Shown piece by piece: positions 1-5,750 of a stretch of DNA of 13,397 nucleotides. The notes beneath the pieces were generated by a model. The model was not told the DNA's origin. It saw only the letters and a program-made list of their open reading frames with translations, and did not search any database. This DNA is from an uncultured Oscillospiraceae bacterium (GTDB lineage Bacteria > Bacillota > Clostridia > Oscillospirales > Oscillospiraceae). Positions within the stretch are counted from its first letter, which is position 1. Each line of letters begins with the position of its first letter. A program made the translations under genes and the position numbers. The stretch covers positions 1 through 13,397 of the forward strand of contig CAJTVO010000096.1 of the NCBI GenBank assembly GCA_910579485.1, given 5' to 3'.

Positions 1-260
1 CAGCCGCTCTGGCACTTGTAGAACTCCGCCTGCCGGCCTTTCAAAGGGGTACTGCCTGCAAGGAGCACACGGTCTAACGGTACATCCTGCAAATTTGCAC
101 CCTCCCCACCAGACCCTCGTGCCGAGTGCCGCGAGGCAACCAGCACTATCGGTAGGACTGTGCGCAGAAGTACAAACTGGCATCGGCCCACGGCACGGAC
201 GATAGACCGGAAATCCGAAGGTCGTAGCGTAACCAAACACCCCCGTAATGAAGGAAGGTT
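1..260. other. Unassigned 260-bp region at left edge with open minus-strand frames
   Basis: I recognise no gene here. On the minus strand two frames stay open from near position 260 to the left edge, about 80 codons each. One starts at GTG 240-238. The other has no ATG and reads peptides such as LRPSDFRSIVRAVGR and GANLQDVPLDRVLLAGS. It looks protein-like in places but is Arg-rich, and I can assign no domain. On the plus strand a short frame runs in from the left edge and stops near position 77. A perfect 12-bp palindrome TGCAAATTTGCA lies at 88-99. The block ends against the palindromic repeat at 261. It could be the start of a minus-strand gene running off the window, a structured RNA, or part of a composite repeat. 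Hallmark motifs of RNase P RNA, SRP RNA and tmRNA were looked for and not seen. Confidence 0.35.
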
Positions 261-283
261 CTTAGGAAACGTAGTTTCCTAAG
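261..283 (+). repeat. Palindromic repeat, left copy
   Basis: Arms CTTAGGAAAC (261-270) and GTTTCCTAAG (274-283) are perfect reverse complements around the spacer GTA. Flanking AAGGT (255-259) and ACCTT (286-290) extend the stem across a small internal loop. The exact reverse complement, including the spacer, occurs at 13368-13390. The preceding GAAGGT is also shared, so about 29 bp match with one difference. It lies 146 nt before the glmM start codon. Whether it acts as a protein-binding site, an RNA stem or a REP-like mobile repeat cannot be told from the sequence. Confidence 0.8.
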
Positions 284-293
284 TGACCTTTTG

Positions 294-319
294 GTACTTT
301 TCGTTCACACGAAAAGTAC
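294..319 (+). repeat. Stem-loop of the CTTTT/AAAAG family in the glmM leader
   Basis: Perfect 10-bp stem GTACTTTTCG (294-303) and CGAAAAGTAC (310-319) with the six-base loop TTCACA. The lead-in TTTTGGTACTTTT resembles TTTTTGGTCCTTTTT at 5286-5299 and, on the minus strand, the lead-in to the stem at 13329-13358. No T-run follows, so it is not a classical terminator. Confidence 0.65.
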
Positions 320-330
320 GCCCCCGTCCC

Positions 331-390
331 CGCCCCGGAAGGGGCGAATCTATCTGATAGATAGGAAGCGGCAGCGGCCCGCAGGGCCGC
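331..390 (+). promoter_or_regulatory. Run of three further stem-loops before the glmM ribosome site
   Basis: Three perfect stems follow one another. They are CGCCCC (331-336) with GGGGCG (341-346) around GGAA; CTATCT (350-355) with AGATAG (359-364) around GAT; and GCGGCCC (374-380) with GGGCCGC (384-390) around GCA. The last ends two bases before the AGAGGAAG ribosome site at 392-399. If transcribed, the leader would be strongly folded close to the start of translation. None is followed by a T-run, so termination is unlikely. I could not pick out a convincing sigma-A promoter in 1-406. Confidence 0.5.
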
Positions 391-406
391 AGAGAGGAAG
401 CATCGA

Positions 407-1762
407 ATGGGCAAATTATTTGGTACGGATGGAATAAGAGGCATTGTCGGTGAGAATCTGACGGCCGATCTGGCCTACCGGGTGGGCCAGGCGGTCTCCG
501 TGACCCTGGAGGAGGAGAAGGGCCGTCCGCCCCTCATTACCATCGGCATGGATACACGTATCTCCTCCGATATGCTGGAGGGAGCCATGATCGCGGGGAT
601 CACCTCCGTAGGCGGTTCGGTGATGCCCCTGGGCACCATCCCGACCCCCGCGGTGGCCTACCTGACCATTAAGGTGGGCGCGGATGCCGGAGTGGTGATC
701 TCTGCCAGCCACAACCCCTTTGAGCACAATGGCATCAAGGTCTTTAACGGCCAGGGCTACAAGCTCTCCGACGCCCTGGAAGACAGGGTGGAGGAAAAGA
801 TCCTTTCCACCGAGCCCATGCCCATCAAGAAGGGCGGGGACATCGGCAAGCGCATCCATGGCATGAAAAATCTGAAATATGAATACATCCAGCATCTGCG
901 GGGCACCGTCCAGGACGATCTGGGGGGCCTGCGGGTCCTCATCGACTGCGCCAACGGCGCGGCGGCGGCTACGGCTCCGGACCTGTTCGCGGACTTCGCC
1001 ATGGAGGCCGATTTCATCCACCGCAAGCCCAACGGCGTCAACATCAACCTCAAATGCGGCTCTACCCATTTGAAGAGCCTGGCCGCTATGGTCACGGCGG
1101 GGGAGTACGATCTGGGCATCGCCTTTGACGGCGACGCGGACCGGTGCCTCATGATCGATGAAAAGGGGAATGTGGTGGACGGCGACAAGACCATGGCCGT
1201 CTGCGGCCTCTACATGCGGGATCAGGGGCTCCTGACGGGCCGGGCCATCGTGGGCACGGTGATGAGCAACCTGGGGCTCCATGAATTTTGCAACAAAAAT
1301 AACATCCGGCTCATCTGCACCCCCGTAGGGGACCGGAATGTCTTGGAAAAAATGCTGGAGTTCGGCTACCGCATCGGCGGGGAGCAGTCGGGACATACCA
1401 TCTTTACCGACTATGCCACCACCGGGGACGGACAGCTGACGGCCCTGCAATTTTTGCAGATCCTCAAACGCAGCGGGAAGCCCGCGTCTGAGCTTGCCTC
1501 CATCTGCCCCAGCTATCCTCAGACCCTGCTGAACGTCCAGCTGGCCAACCAGCCGGGGCTGAAGGAGGCCGTCATGGGCTCCGAGGTCCTGGCGGAGGCC
1601 GTCCGGCGGGAGGAGGAAGCCCTGGGAGGCGACGGGCGCATATTGGTCCGTCCCTCGGGGACGGAGCCCCTTATCCGGGTCATGGTGGAGGCAAAAACCG
1701 CCCAACAGGCGGATGATTGTGCAAGCCGACTAGCGGATTTGGTGAAAACGCTAAAAATTTGA
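407..1762 (+). CDS. glmM: Phosphoglucosamine mutase GlmM
   Basis: Converts glucosamine-6-phosphate to glucosamine-1-phosphate, the step before GlmU on the route to UDP-GlcNAc for peptidoglycan; cytoplasmic. The 451-residue product is the normal family length. The N-terminus MGKLFGTDGIRG is typical. The phosphoserine loop SASHNP lies at 99-104 with catalytic Ser101. The metal-binding loop DGDADR is at 241-246, the sugar-binding GGEQSGH at 324-330, and the C-terminal phosphate-binding RPSGTEPLIR at 415-424. All key residues are present. The start is supported by AGAGGAAG at 392-399. The gene follows a stem-loop-rich leader and is not next to glmS. An AT-rich stem at its 3' end may separate it from the next gene. 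A long minus-strand frame inside it is a GC-rich shadow. Confidence 0.97.
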   Translation: MGKLFGTDGIRGIVGENLTADLAYRVGQAVSVTLEEEKGRPPLITIGMDTRISSDMLEGAMIAGITSVGGSVMPLGTIPTPAVAYLTIKVGADAGVVISASHNPFEHNGIKVFNGQGYKLSDALEDRVEEKILSTEPMPIKKGGDIGKRIHGMKNLKYEYIQHLRGTVQDDLGGLRVLIDCANGAAAATAPDLFADFAMEADFIHRKPNGVNINLKCGSTHLKSLAAMVTAGEYDLGIAFDGDADRCLMIDEKGNVVDGDKTMAVCGLYMRDQGLLTGRAIVGTVMSNLGLHEFCNKNNIRLICTPVGDRNVLEKMLEFGYRIGGEQSGHTIFTDYATTGDGQLTALQFLQILKRSGKPASELASICPSYPQTLLNVQLANQPGLKEAVMGSEVLAEAVRREEEALGGDGRILVRPSGTEPLIRVMVEAKTAQQADDCASRLADLVKTLKI

Positions 1763-1783
1763 AGAAAGACTTCACAAATTTTT
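1753..1783 (+). terminator. Possible AT-rich terminator stem at the end of glmM
   Basis: AAAAATTTG (1753-1761) pairs with CAAATTTTT (1775-1783), and inner AAG pairs with CTT. The left arm contains the glmM stop codon. A T/A-rich tract follows. The stem is almost free of G-C pairs, so it would be weak. It sits about 10 nt before the -35 box of the next promoter, so it could insulate glmM from the sigma factor gene. Confidence 0.35.
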
Positions 1784-1792
1784 AATATTTAC

Positions 1793-1822
1793 TTGACAAA
1801 CCCAATGGGAAATAGGTATAAT
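1793..1822 (+). promoter_or_regulatory. Consensus sigma-A-type promoter for the sigma factor gene
   Basis: A perfect -35 TTGACA at 1793-1798 and a perfect -10 TATAAT at 1817-1822 are separated by 18 bp. Transcription would be expected to start around 1828-1831. That falls on or after the ATG at 1827, which argues that translation starts at the next in-frame ATG, 1848. Confidence 0.8.
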
Positions 1823-1847
1823 AATCATGTCGATCAACGAAGCCCAA

Positions 1848-2459
1848 ATGACCGCATATACTGCCCTGCCGGATGAATCGCTTTCCGATCTGGCGCGCCG
1901 GGGAGACAGGGACGCGGAAGAGATATTGGTCAAGCGGTATAACCGCCTGGTGCGCCAGCTGGCCCGGCCCTTCTATCTTGCCGGAGGGGACAGCGACGAC
2001 CTCATCCAGGAGGGTATGATCGGCCTGATATGCGCGGTTCGGGAATATGACGGCCAGCGCGCCGCCAGCTTCCGCACATTTGCAGAAATATGTATCCGCA
2101 ACCGGCTGTATTCTGCCGTCCGGGCTGCGGCCCGCGACAAGCATACGCCCTTAAACCAGTCGGTACCTCTTGAAATGCCCTTCTTTGACGGTCAAAGCTC
2201 CTGTTTCGGCGCGATGGCGGGGGAGAACCCCGAGGATCTCATCATTGGCCGGGAACGGGTGCAGGACGCCCTGAGCGATGTTCGCAAGCAGCTGTCCGAT
2301 TTCGAGGCGAAGATTTTGGGGTACTATTTAGACGGCCTGACCATCCGGGAAATGGCCAAAGCGGTATTACGGTCCCCCAAGTCGGTGGACAACGCCGTGC
2401 AGCGCATCCGGCGCAAGGCAGCGCGGCACCTTCAAGCAGGCGATCTCAGCAAAGGCTGA
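1848..2459 (+). CDS. sigH: RNA polymerase sigma factor, SigH (Spo0H) family
   Basis: A sigma-70 family factor resembling the stationary-phase/sporulation factor SigH. It would direct RNA polymerase to its own promoter set. The frame opens at ATG 1827 (210 residues), but I prefer ATG 1848 (203 residues) because the perfect promoter at 1793-1822 places the transcript start at or after 1827. The ribosome site before 1848 is only a weak GAAG. Numbering from 1827, region 2 spans about 33-106, with DLIQEGMIGLICAVREYD (58-75) and SFRTFAEICIRNRLYSAV (81-98). Region 4 spans about 150-200, with the helix-turn-helix segment MAKAVLRSPKSVDNAVQRI. There is no ECF-type short linker. SigH in Bacillus lies near secE-nusG; here it lies between glmM and a zinc-ribbon gene, so a SigH paralogue is possible. 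Confidence 0.85.
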   Translation: MTAYTALPDESLSDLARRGDRDAEEILVKRYNRLVRQLARPFYLAGGDSDDLIQEGMIGLICAVREYDGQRAASFRTFAEICIRNRLYSAVRAAARDKHTPLNQSVPLEMPFFDGQSSCFGAMAGENPEDLIIGRERVQDALSDVRKQLSDFEAKILGYYLDGLTIREMAKAVLRSPKSVDNAVQRIRRKAARHLQAGDLSKG

Positions 2460-2499
2460 ACGCAATATATTTTTTTCTATTCAAAGAGAGGGTAAAATC

Positions 2500-2778
2500 A
2501 TGTACGAAGACAAGACCTTAGTTTGTAAGGAGTGCGGCCAGGAGTTCGTGTTCACCGCCGGTGAGCAGGAGTTCTATGCCGAGCGCGGCTTCCAGAACGA
2601 GCCTCAGCGCTGCAAGGCCTGCCGTGACGCCCGCAAGAACGCGGCCCGTGGTCCTCGGGAGTACTTCACCGCCACCTGCGCTAACTGCGGCGGCGAGGCC
2701 AGAGTGCCTTTCGAGCCCAAGAGCGATCGTCCTGTGTACTGCAGCGATTGCTTTGCCAAGATGCGCGAGCAGGGCTGA
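2500..2778 (+). CDS. Small double zinc-ribbon protein (CxxC-x17-CxxC type)
   Basis: A 92-residue protein built from two four-cysteine modules. The first uses C9, C12, C38 and C41 and includes GEQEFYAERGF, typical of the probable zinc-ribbon family zf-trcl. The second uses C60, C63, C81 and C84, with exactly 17 residues between C63 and C81, matching the named CxxC-x17-CxxC domain. Each module probably binds one zinc ion. The molecular role of this family is not known to me; nucleic-acid or protein binding is plausible. No signal peptide or membrane segment is seen. The start is supported by GAGAGGG (2486-2492), seven bases before ATG. It begins 40 bp after the sigma factor gene with no clear promoter between them, so co-transcription is likely, and a terminator follows. 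Confidence 0.85.
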   Translation: MYEDKTLVCKECGQEFVFTAGEQEFYAERGFQNEPQRCKACRDARKNAARGPREYFTATCANCGGEARVPFEPKSDRPVYCSDCFAKMREQG

Positions 2779-2792
2779 TAGATCGCATGACT

Positions 2793-2822
2793 GGGGCGTC
2801 CCCGAAGGGGGGCGCCCCTTTT
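2793..2822 (+). terminator. Intrinsic terminator after the zinc-ribbon gene
   Basis: GGGGCG (2793-2798) pairs with CGCCCC, and inner CCCC pairs with GGGG around GAA, with one wobble/bulge. TTTT follows at 2819-2822. It lies 14 nt after the stop codon and should end the sigma factor/zinc-ribbon transcript. Confidence 0.75.
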
Positions 2823-2850
2823 CGCGCAGGTTTACCGATACACCTGCGAA
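2821..2850. repeat. Imperfect inverted repeat after the terminator
   Basis: TTCGC-GC-AGGT (2821-2831) matches ACCTGCGAA (2842-2850) as a 9-bp stem with a two-base bulge. It directly follows the terminator T-run. Role unknown; it may be a second stem of the termination region. Confidence 0.4.
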
Positions 2851-2913
2851 TCGGGGGCCGCGGCGTGGGACCCGCTCATGGGGGCTCCCGGCGTGTCTCT
2901 GCACGATTTTTCC

Positions 2914-2963
2914 AGCTTTTGGGGAAAAGCTCTATTCCTATTTGGATAGAGGAGTGGTATACT
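2914..2963 (+). promoter_or_regulatory. Candidate galE promoter with overlapping stem-loops
   Basis: A -10 box TATACT at 2958-2963 is preceded by TG at 2955-2956, forming an extended -10. The -35 position (about 2935-2940, TTCCTA) is poor, as is common for extended -10 promoters. Just upstream is a perfect stem AGCTTTT (2914-2920) with AAAAGCT (2925-2931) around GGGG. A second inverted repeat, CTATTCC with GGATAG (about 2933-2950), covers the -35 position. These could be operator half-sites, but that is inference. Confidence 0.5.
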
Positions 2964-3017
2964 AGTCCCATAAACCAGCGAAAAACAACCCAATATTTTT
3001 TGAAGGAGAAGAACGAT

Positions 3018-4037
3018 ATGTCTATTTTGGTCTGCGGCGGCGCCGGATACATCGGCAGCCATACCTGCGTGGAGCTCCTGGAGGCGGGGTACGAGATCGT
3101 GGTGGCGGACAACCTCTGCAACGCCAGCGAGGAATCCCTCCGCCGGGTGGAGAAGATCACCGGAAAGAAGGTCCCCTTTATCAAGGCTGAGCTGTGCAGC
3201 GAGGCCGAGGTGGAGGCCCTCTTTGCCCAGCATCCCGGCATTGACGCCGTGATCCACTTCGCCGGCCTGAAGGCCGTGGGGGAGAGCGTCTCCAAGCCCC
3301 TGGAGTACTACTCCAACAACCTGATCAGCACCCTCTATCTCCTGACCGCCATGCGGCGGCACGGGGTGAAGAACTTCGTCTTCTCCTCCTCCGCCACGGT
3401 GTACGGAGACCCCGCCACCGTGCCCATCCGGGAGGACTTCCCCACCGGCGGCACCACCAATCCCTACGGCACCTCCAAGCTCTTCCAGGAGAAGATGCTC
3501 ATGGACATCTGCGCCGCCGATCCCGAGCTGAACGTGGCCCTGCTGCGATACTTCAATCCCATCGGGGCCCACAAGAGCGGCCTCATCGGCGAGGACCCCA
3601 ACGGCATCCCCAACAACTTGGTGCCCTATATCGCCAAGGTGGCCGTGGGCCAGCTGGAAAAGGTCCACGTCTACGGCAACGACTATCCCACCCCCGATGG
3701 TACCGGCGTGCGGGACTACATCCACGTGGTGGACCTGGCCCTGGGCCATGTGGCGGCGCTGAAGAAGCTGGAGGGCAAGTGCGGCCTCTTCGTGTGCAAC
3801 CTGGGCACCGGCAACGGCTACAGCGTTTTGGACGTGCTCCACGCCTACGAGAAGGCCTGCGGCCATGAGCTGCCCTACGTCATCGATCCCCGCCGCCCCG
3901 GCGACATCGCTTCCTGCTACGCCGACCCCGCCAAGGCCCGCGACGAGCTGGGCTGGGAGGCCAAGTACGGCATCGAGGATATGTGCGCCTCCTCCTGGAA
4001 GTGGCAGTCCGAGAATCCCAACGGGTATAAGGGATAA
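3018..4037 (+). CDS. galE: UDP-glucose 4-epimerase GalE
   Basis: Interconverts UDP-glucose and UDP-galactose (Leloir pathway), providing UDP-Gal for surface polysaccharides; cytoplasmic, NAD-dependent. The 339-residue product is full length for the extended short-chain dehydrogenase family. The NAD-binding Rossmann motif GGAGYIGSH is at 7-15. SSSATVYG at 123-130 supplies the catalytic Ser125. NPYGTSK at 148-154 supplies the Tyr150/Lys154 pair. RYFNPIGAH and VRDYIHVVDLA are typical GalE segments. The start is fixed by GAAGGAGAA at 3002-3010. The frame stays open upstream to 2748, but that stretch covers the terminator and promoter and is not coding. The acetyltransferase gene follows after 12 bp. 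Some GalE enzymes also act on UDP-GlcNAc; the sequence alone does not settle this. Confidence 0.97.
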   Translation: MSILVCGGAGYIGSHTCVELLEAGYEIVVADNLCNASEESLRRVEKITGKKVPFIKAELCSEAEVEALFAQHPGIDAVIHFAGLKAVGESVSKPLEYYSNNLISTLYLLTAMRRHGVKNFVFSSSATVYGDPATVPIREDFPTGGTTNPYGTSKLFQEKMLMDICAADPELNVALLRYFNPIGAHKSGLIGEDPNGIPNNLVPYIAKVAVGQLEKVHVYGNDYPTPDGTGVRDYIHVVDLALGHVAALKKLEGKCGLFVCNLGTGNGYSVLDVLHAYEKACGHELPYVIDPRRPGDIASCYADPAKARDELGWEAKYGIEDMCASSWKWQSENPNGYKG

Positions 4038-4049
4038 GGAGGGACCGCT

Positions 4050-4550
4050 ATGGGAGAGATCGAGATACGGCCCTATGACGGCGGCTGCAAGGCGGAGATG
4101 CTTTCCGATATTGCCGCTTTCTGGGCGGCCCACTATTTGACCGTGACCCTGGAGGATTCGGAGGGAGACCTGAAGGCTTGGACCGCAGAGGGTCATGAAT
4201 TGTATGTGATCCTTGCCGGAGGGAAAGAAGCCGGGTTCCTCCACATGGGCAGCCGGGGAGGGGCCTGCGATTGGCTGGAGGACGTCTTCGTCCGGGAAGA
4301 GCTGCGGGGCCAGGGGATCGGCGGACGGGCCATTGAGCTGGCCTGGGAGATGCTTCGGGAGAAGGGTCTGGAGACGATGTACCTGGAGGTGGTGCCTGCC
4401 AACGAGGCGGCCATCCGGCTGTATCATAAGCTGGGGTTCACGAACCTGAATACGCTGACACTGAGCCGCTCGGTGAAGAAAAAGGCTCAGCTGGGCACGG
4501 AAACCATCGGCGGCCTGACGTTCCGCACCTACCGGCCGAATAACGGTTGA
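4050..4550 (+). CDS. GNAT-family N-acetyltransferase
   Basis: A 166-residue protein of the GCN5-related acetyltransferase fold, which moves an acetyl group from acetyl-CoA to an amine. The acetyl-CoA pyrophosphate loop (motif A) is RGQGIG at 86-91 within FVREELRGQGIGGRAIELA. Motif B appears as NEAAIRLYHKLGF at 118-130, as in many small-molecule and protein acetyltransferases. The acceptor substrate cannot be predicted. The start has a strong AAGGAGGG site just before it. The gene lies 12 bp after galE and is probably translated from the same transcript, but nothing links it to galactose metabolism. No signal peptide or membrane segment is seen. Confidence 0.88.
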   Translation: MGEIEIRPYDGGCKAEMLSDIAAFWAAHYLTVTLEDSEGDLKAWTAEGHELYVILAGGKEAGFLHMGSRGGACDWLEDVFVREELRGQGIGGRAIELAWEMLREKGLETMYLEVVPANEAAIRLYHKLGFTNLNTLTLSRSVKKKAQLGTETIGGLTFRTYRPNNG

Positions 4551-4640
4551 CGGCATCATCCTTTGACTGAGGAACATCTGGTATGAGCGCGCAAAAGCGG
4601 AGAGGCCGGGAAACGGGCATACCGGAGAAAACATGTTGAT

Positions 4641-4654
4641 GAGGAAGGGGGAAG
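4641..4654 (+). promoter_or_regulatory. Ribosome site that favours the niaR start at 4660
   Basis: GAGGAAGGGGGAAG ends five bases before ATG 4660 and is a strong Shine-Dalgarno candidate. An earlier in-frame ATG at 4633 has only GGAG at 4624-4627. The 4660 start also gives an N-terminus like those of known NiaR proteins. Confidence 0.55.
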
Positions 4655-4659
4655 CGCCC

Positions 4660-5163
4660 ATGACCGCCCAGCAGCGCCGGGACGCGATCCGGGACGTTCT
4701 GACCCAGGCCGCCGGGCCTGTCAGCGCCACCGCGCTGGCGGGACGCTTCGGCGTGAGCCGCCAGCTCATCGTGGGCGACATCGCCCTGCTGCGGGCCGGA
4801 GGCGCGGCCATCGAGGCCACCGCCCGGGGCTACGTGGTCCAGAGGGACCGGGAGGGCCTCCGGCGGCAGGTAGCCTGCCGCCATCAGGCGGCGGACATGG
4901 AGCGGGAGCTGCAGATCATGGTGGACAACGGCTGCACCGTCCTGGACGTGATCGTGGAGCACCCGGTCTACGGACAGCTGACGGGAGGTCTGGGCCTTGC
5001 CAGCCGGTATGACATCCAGCAGTTCATCCGGCGGGCCCAGGCGGCCCGGCCCCTGTCCCTGCTGACGGAGGGCGTCCATCTCCATACACTGTCCTGCCCC
5101 GATCAGGAGGCATTCCTGCGGGTCAGGGAGGAGCTGGCGGGCGCGGGGTTCCTATTAGAATAA
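4660..5163 (+). CDS. niaR: NiaR-type transcriptional repressor (HTH plus 3H domain)
   Basis: A nicotinate-responsive repressor of NAD uptake and synthesis genes in Firmicutes. With the 4660 start it has 167 residues; an alternative ATG at 4633 adds nine. The N-terminal winged helix-turn-helix (about 4-60) contains ALAGRFGVSRQLIVGDIALL. The C-terminal 3H ligand/metal domain (about 70-165) carries H75, E83, H140 and H142, the same spacing pattern as the metal site of the family, plus H101 in IVEHPVYGQL. The gene lies 82-109 bp after the acetyltransferase. Its regulon would be expected to include niacin transporters or de novo NAD genes, none of which is in the window; the nadD-yqeK fusion is 4 kb away on the other strand. 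No operator was recognised. Confidence 0.85.
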   Translation: MTAQQRRDAIRDVLTQAAGPVSATALAGRFGVSRQLIVGDIALLRAGGAAIEATARGYVVQRDREGLRRQVACRHQAADMERELQIMVDNGCTVLDVIVEHPVYGQLTGGLGLASRYDIQQFIRRAQAARPLSLLTEGVHLHTLSCPDQEAFLRVREELAGAGFLLE

Positions 5164-5197
5164 ACGGCGAGAGGCGGGACCCGCCTCTCGCTTGCCG
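5164..5197. terminator. Strong stem-loop between convergent genes
   Basis: Perfect 11-bp stem GCGAGAGGCGG (5167-5177) with CCGCCTCTCGC (5181-5191) around GAC. An outer CGG/CCG pairing can lengthen it. There is no T-run on the plus side; on the minus side CGTTTATT follows. It probably acts as a terminator for niaR or as a bidirectional one for the two converging operons. Confidence 0.55.
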
Positions 5198-5289
5198 CCT
5201 ATGCCGTTCCCGGATAGAAGCGCGGTATCGTCACCGGGCAAAAATCCTGGAACAGCAGCGGCTTCAGTCTCGCATTAAAAGTTCTTTTT

Positions 5290-5317
5290 GGTCCTTTTTC
5301 TTTTAAGAAAAAGGATC
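5290..5317. terminator. AT-rich stem-loop at the rsfS 3' end, member of the CTTTT/AAAAG family
   Basis: GGTCCTTTTTCTT (5290-5302) pairs with AAGAAAAAGGATC (5305-5317) with one G-T wobble and a tiny loop. It overlaps the rsfS stop codon (minus strand, 5318-5316) by two bases. On the minus strand it is followed by AAAAAGAACTTTT, so it may contribute to ending the long minus-strand operon. The plus-strand lead-in TTTTTGGTCCTTTTT matches that of the stem at 294-319, suggesting a dispersed repeat. Confidence 0.5.
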
Positions 5318-5675
5318 ACTCTGCCAGCAGAGCCGCTACGTCCAGAGGCTTGCCGTCGCTCCACAGACGCTCCAGGCCGTAGAACTCCCGGGCCTCGGTG
5401 TTGAACACATGTACCACCAGGCAGCCGTAGTCCAGAAGGACCCAGATGCCGCCCCGGTGGCCCTCCCGGTGGAAGGGCTTCTCACCGGCCTCGGTCTCCA
5501 GCTGTTCCTCCACCGCGTCGCACAGCGCGTTGATCTGGGTGTTGCTGGAGCCGGTGCAGATGACGAAGTAGTCCGCCAGGGTGGTCAGCTCCGTGACCTC
5601 CATGATTTTGATCTCCTCGCCCTTCTTGCCGTCCAATGCCTTTGCCGCCAGGACTGCCAATTCTTTCGGTGTCAT
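5316..5675 (-). CDS. rsfS: Ribosomal silencing factor RsfS
   Basis: Binds ribosomal protein uL14 on the large subunit and blocks joining of the subunits when nutrients are scarce; cytoplasmic. The 119 residues match the family length. Conserved segments are LADYFVICTGSS (33-44), WVLLDYGCLVVHVF (78-91) and REFYGLERLW (96-105). The start has a GAGGAG site nine bases upstream. In many Firmicutes rsfS directly follows nadD and yqeK. Here the same group is present, but two LCP genes lie between. The 108-bp gap before it leaves room for a promoter of its own. It is the last gene of the minus-strand cluster and faces niaR. Confidence 0.95.
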   Translation of the reverse strand: MTPKELAVLAAKALDGKKGEEIKIMEVTELTTLADYFVICTGSSNTQINALCDAVEEQLETEAGEKPFHREGHRGGIWVLLDYGCLVVHVFNTEAREFYGLERLWSDGKPLDVAALLAE

Positions 5676-5750
5676 AACTCGCTCCTCACTTTTTATTTTA
5701 AATTTTGCAAGTTCTTATGCTGATCTTTAGAAGCTTCTTGTCAGAAAATC

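Noticed and set aside
1..240. Housekeeping structured RNA (RNase P RNA, SRP RNA, tmRNA) at the left edge
   Set aside because: Hallmark conserved strings of these RNAs were not found on either strand, so the region is left unassigned.
261..406. glmS-type ribozyme or known riboswitch before glmM
   Set aside because: The stems are simple perfect hairpins and I could not match any conserved ligand-binding core or terminator/antiterminator pair with a T-run.
416..1705. Minus-strand open frame of 429 codons inside glmM
   Set aside because: It lies entirely opposite an intact glmM with all family motifs. It has low-complexity His/Gly/Asp/Val-rich content typical of antisense frames in GC-rich genes.
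2748..3017. In-frame upstream extension of galE by 90 codons
   Set aside because: It would translate through the preceding terminator and the galE promoter. The GGAGAA site before ATG 3018 and the usual GalE N-terminus fix the start there.
2832..4820. Minus-strand open frame of 662 codons opposite galE, the acetyltransferase and niaR
   Set aside because: It spans three well-supported genes, a promoter and intergenic DNA. Its composition is Gly/His/Val-rich with no recognisable domain.
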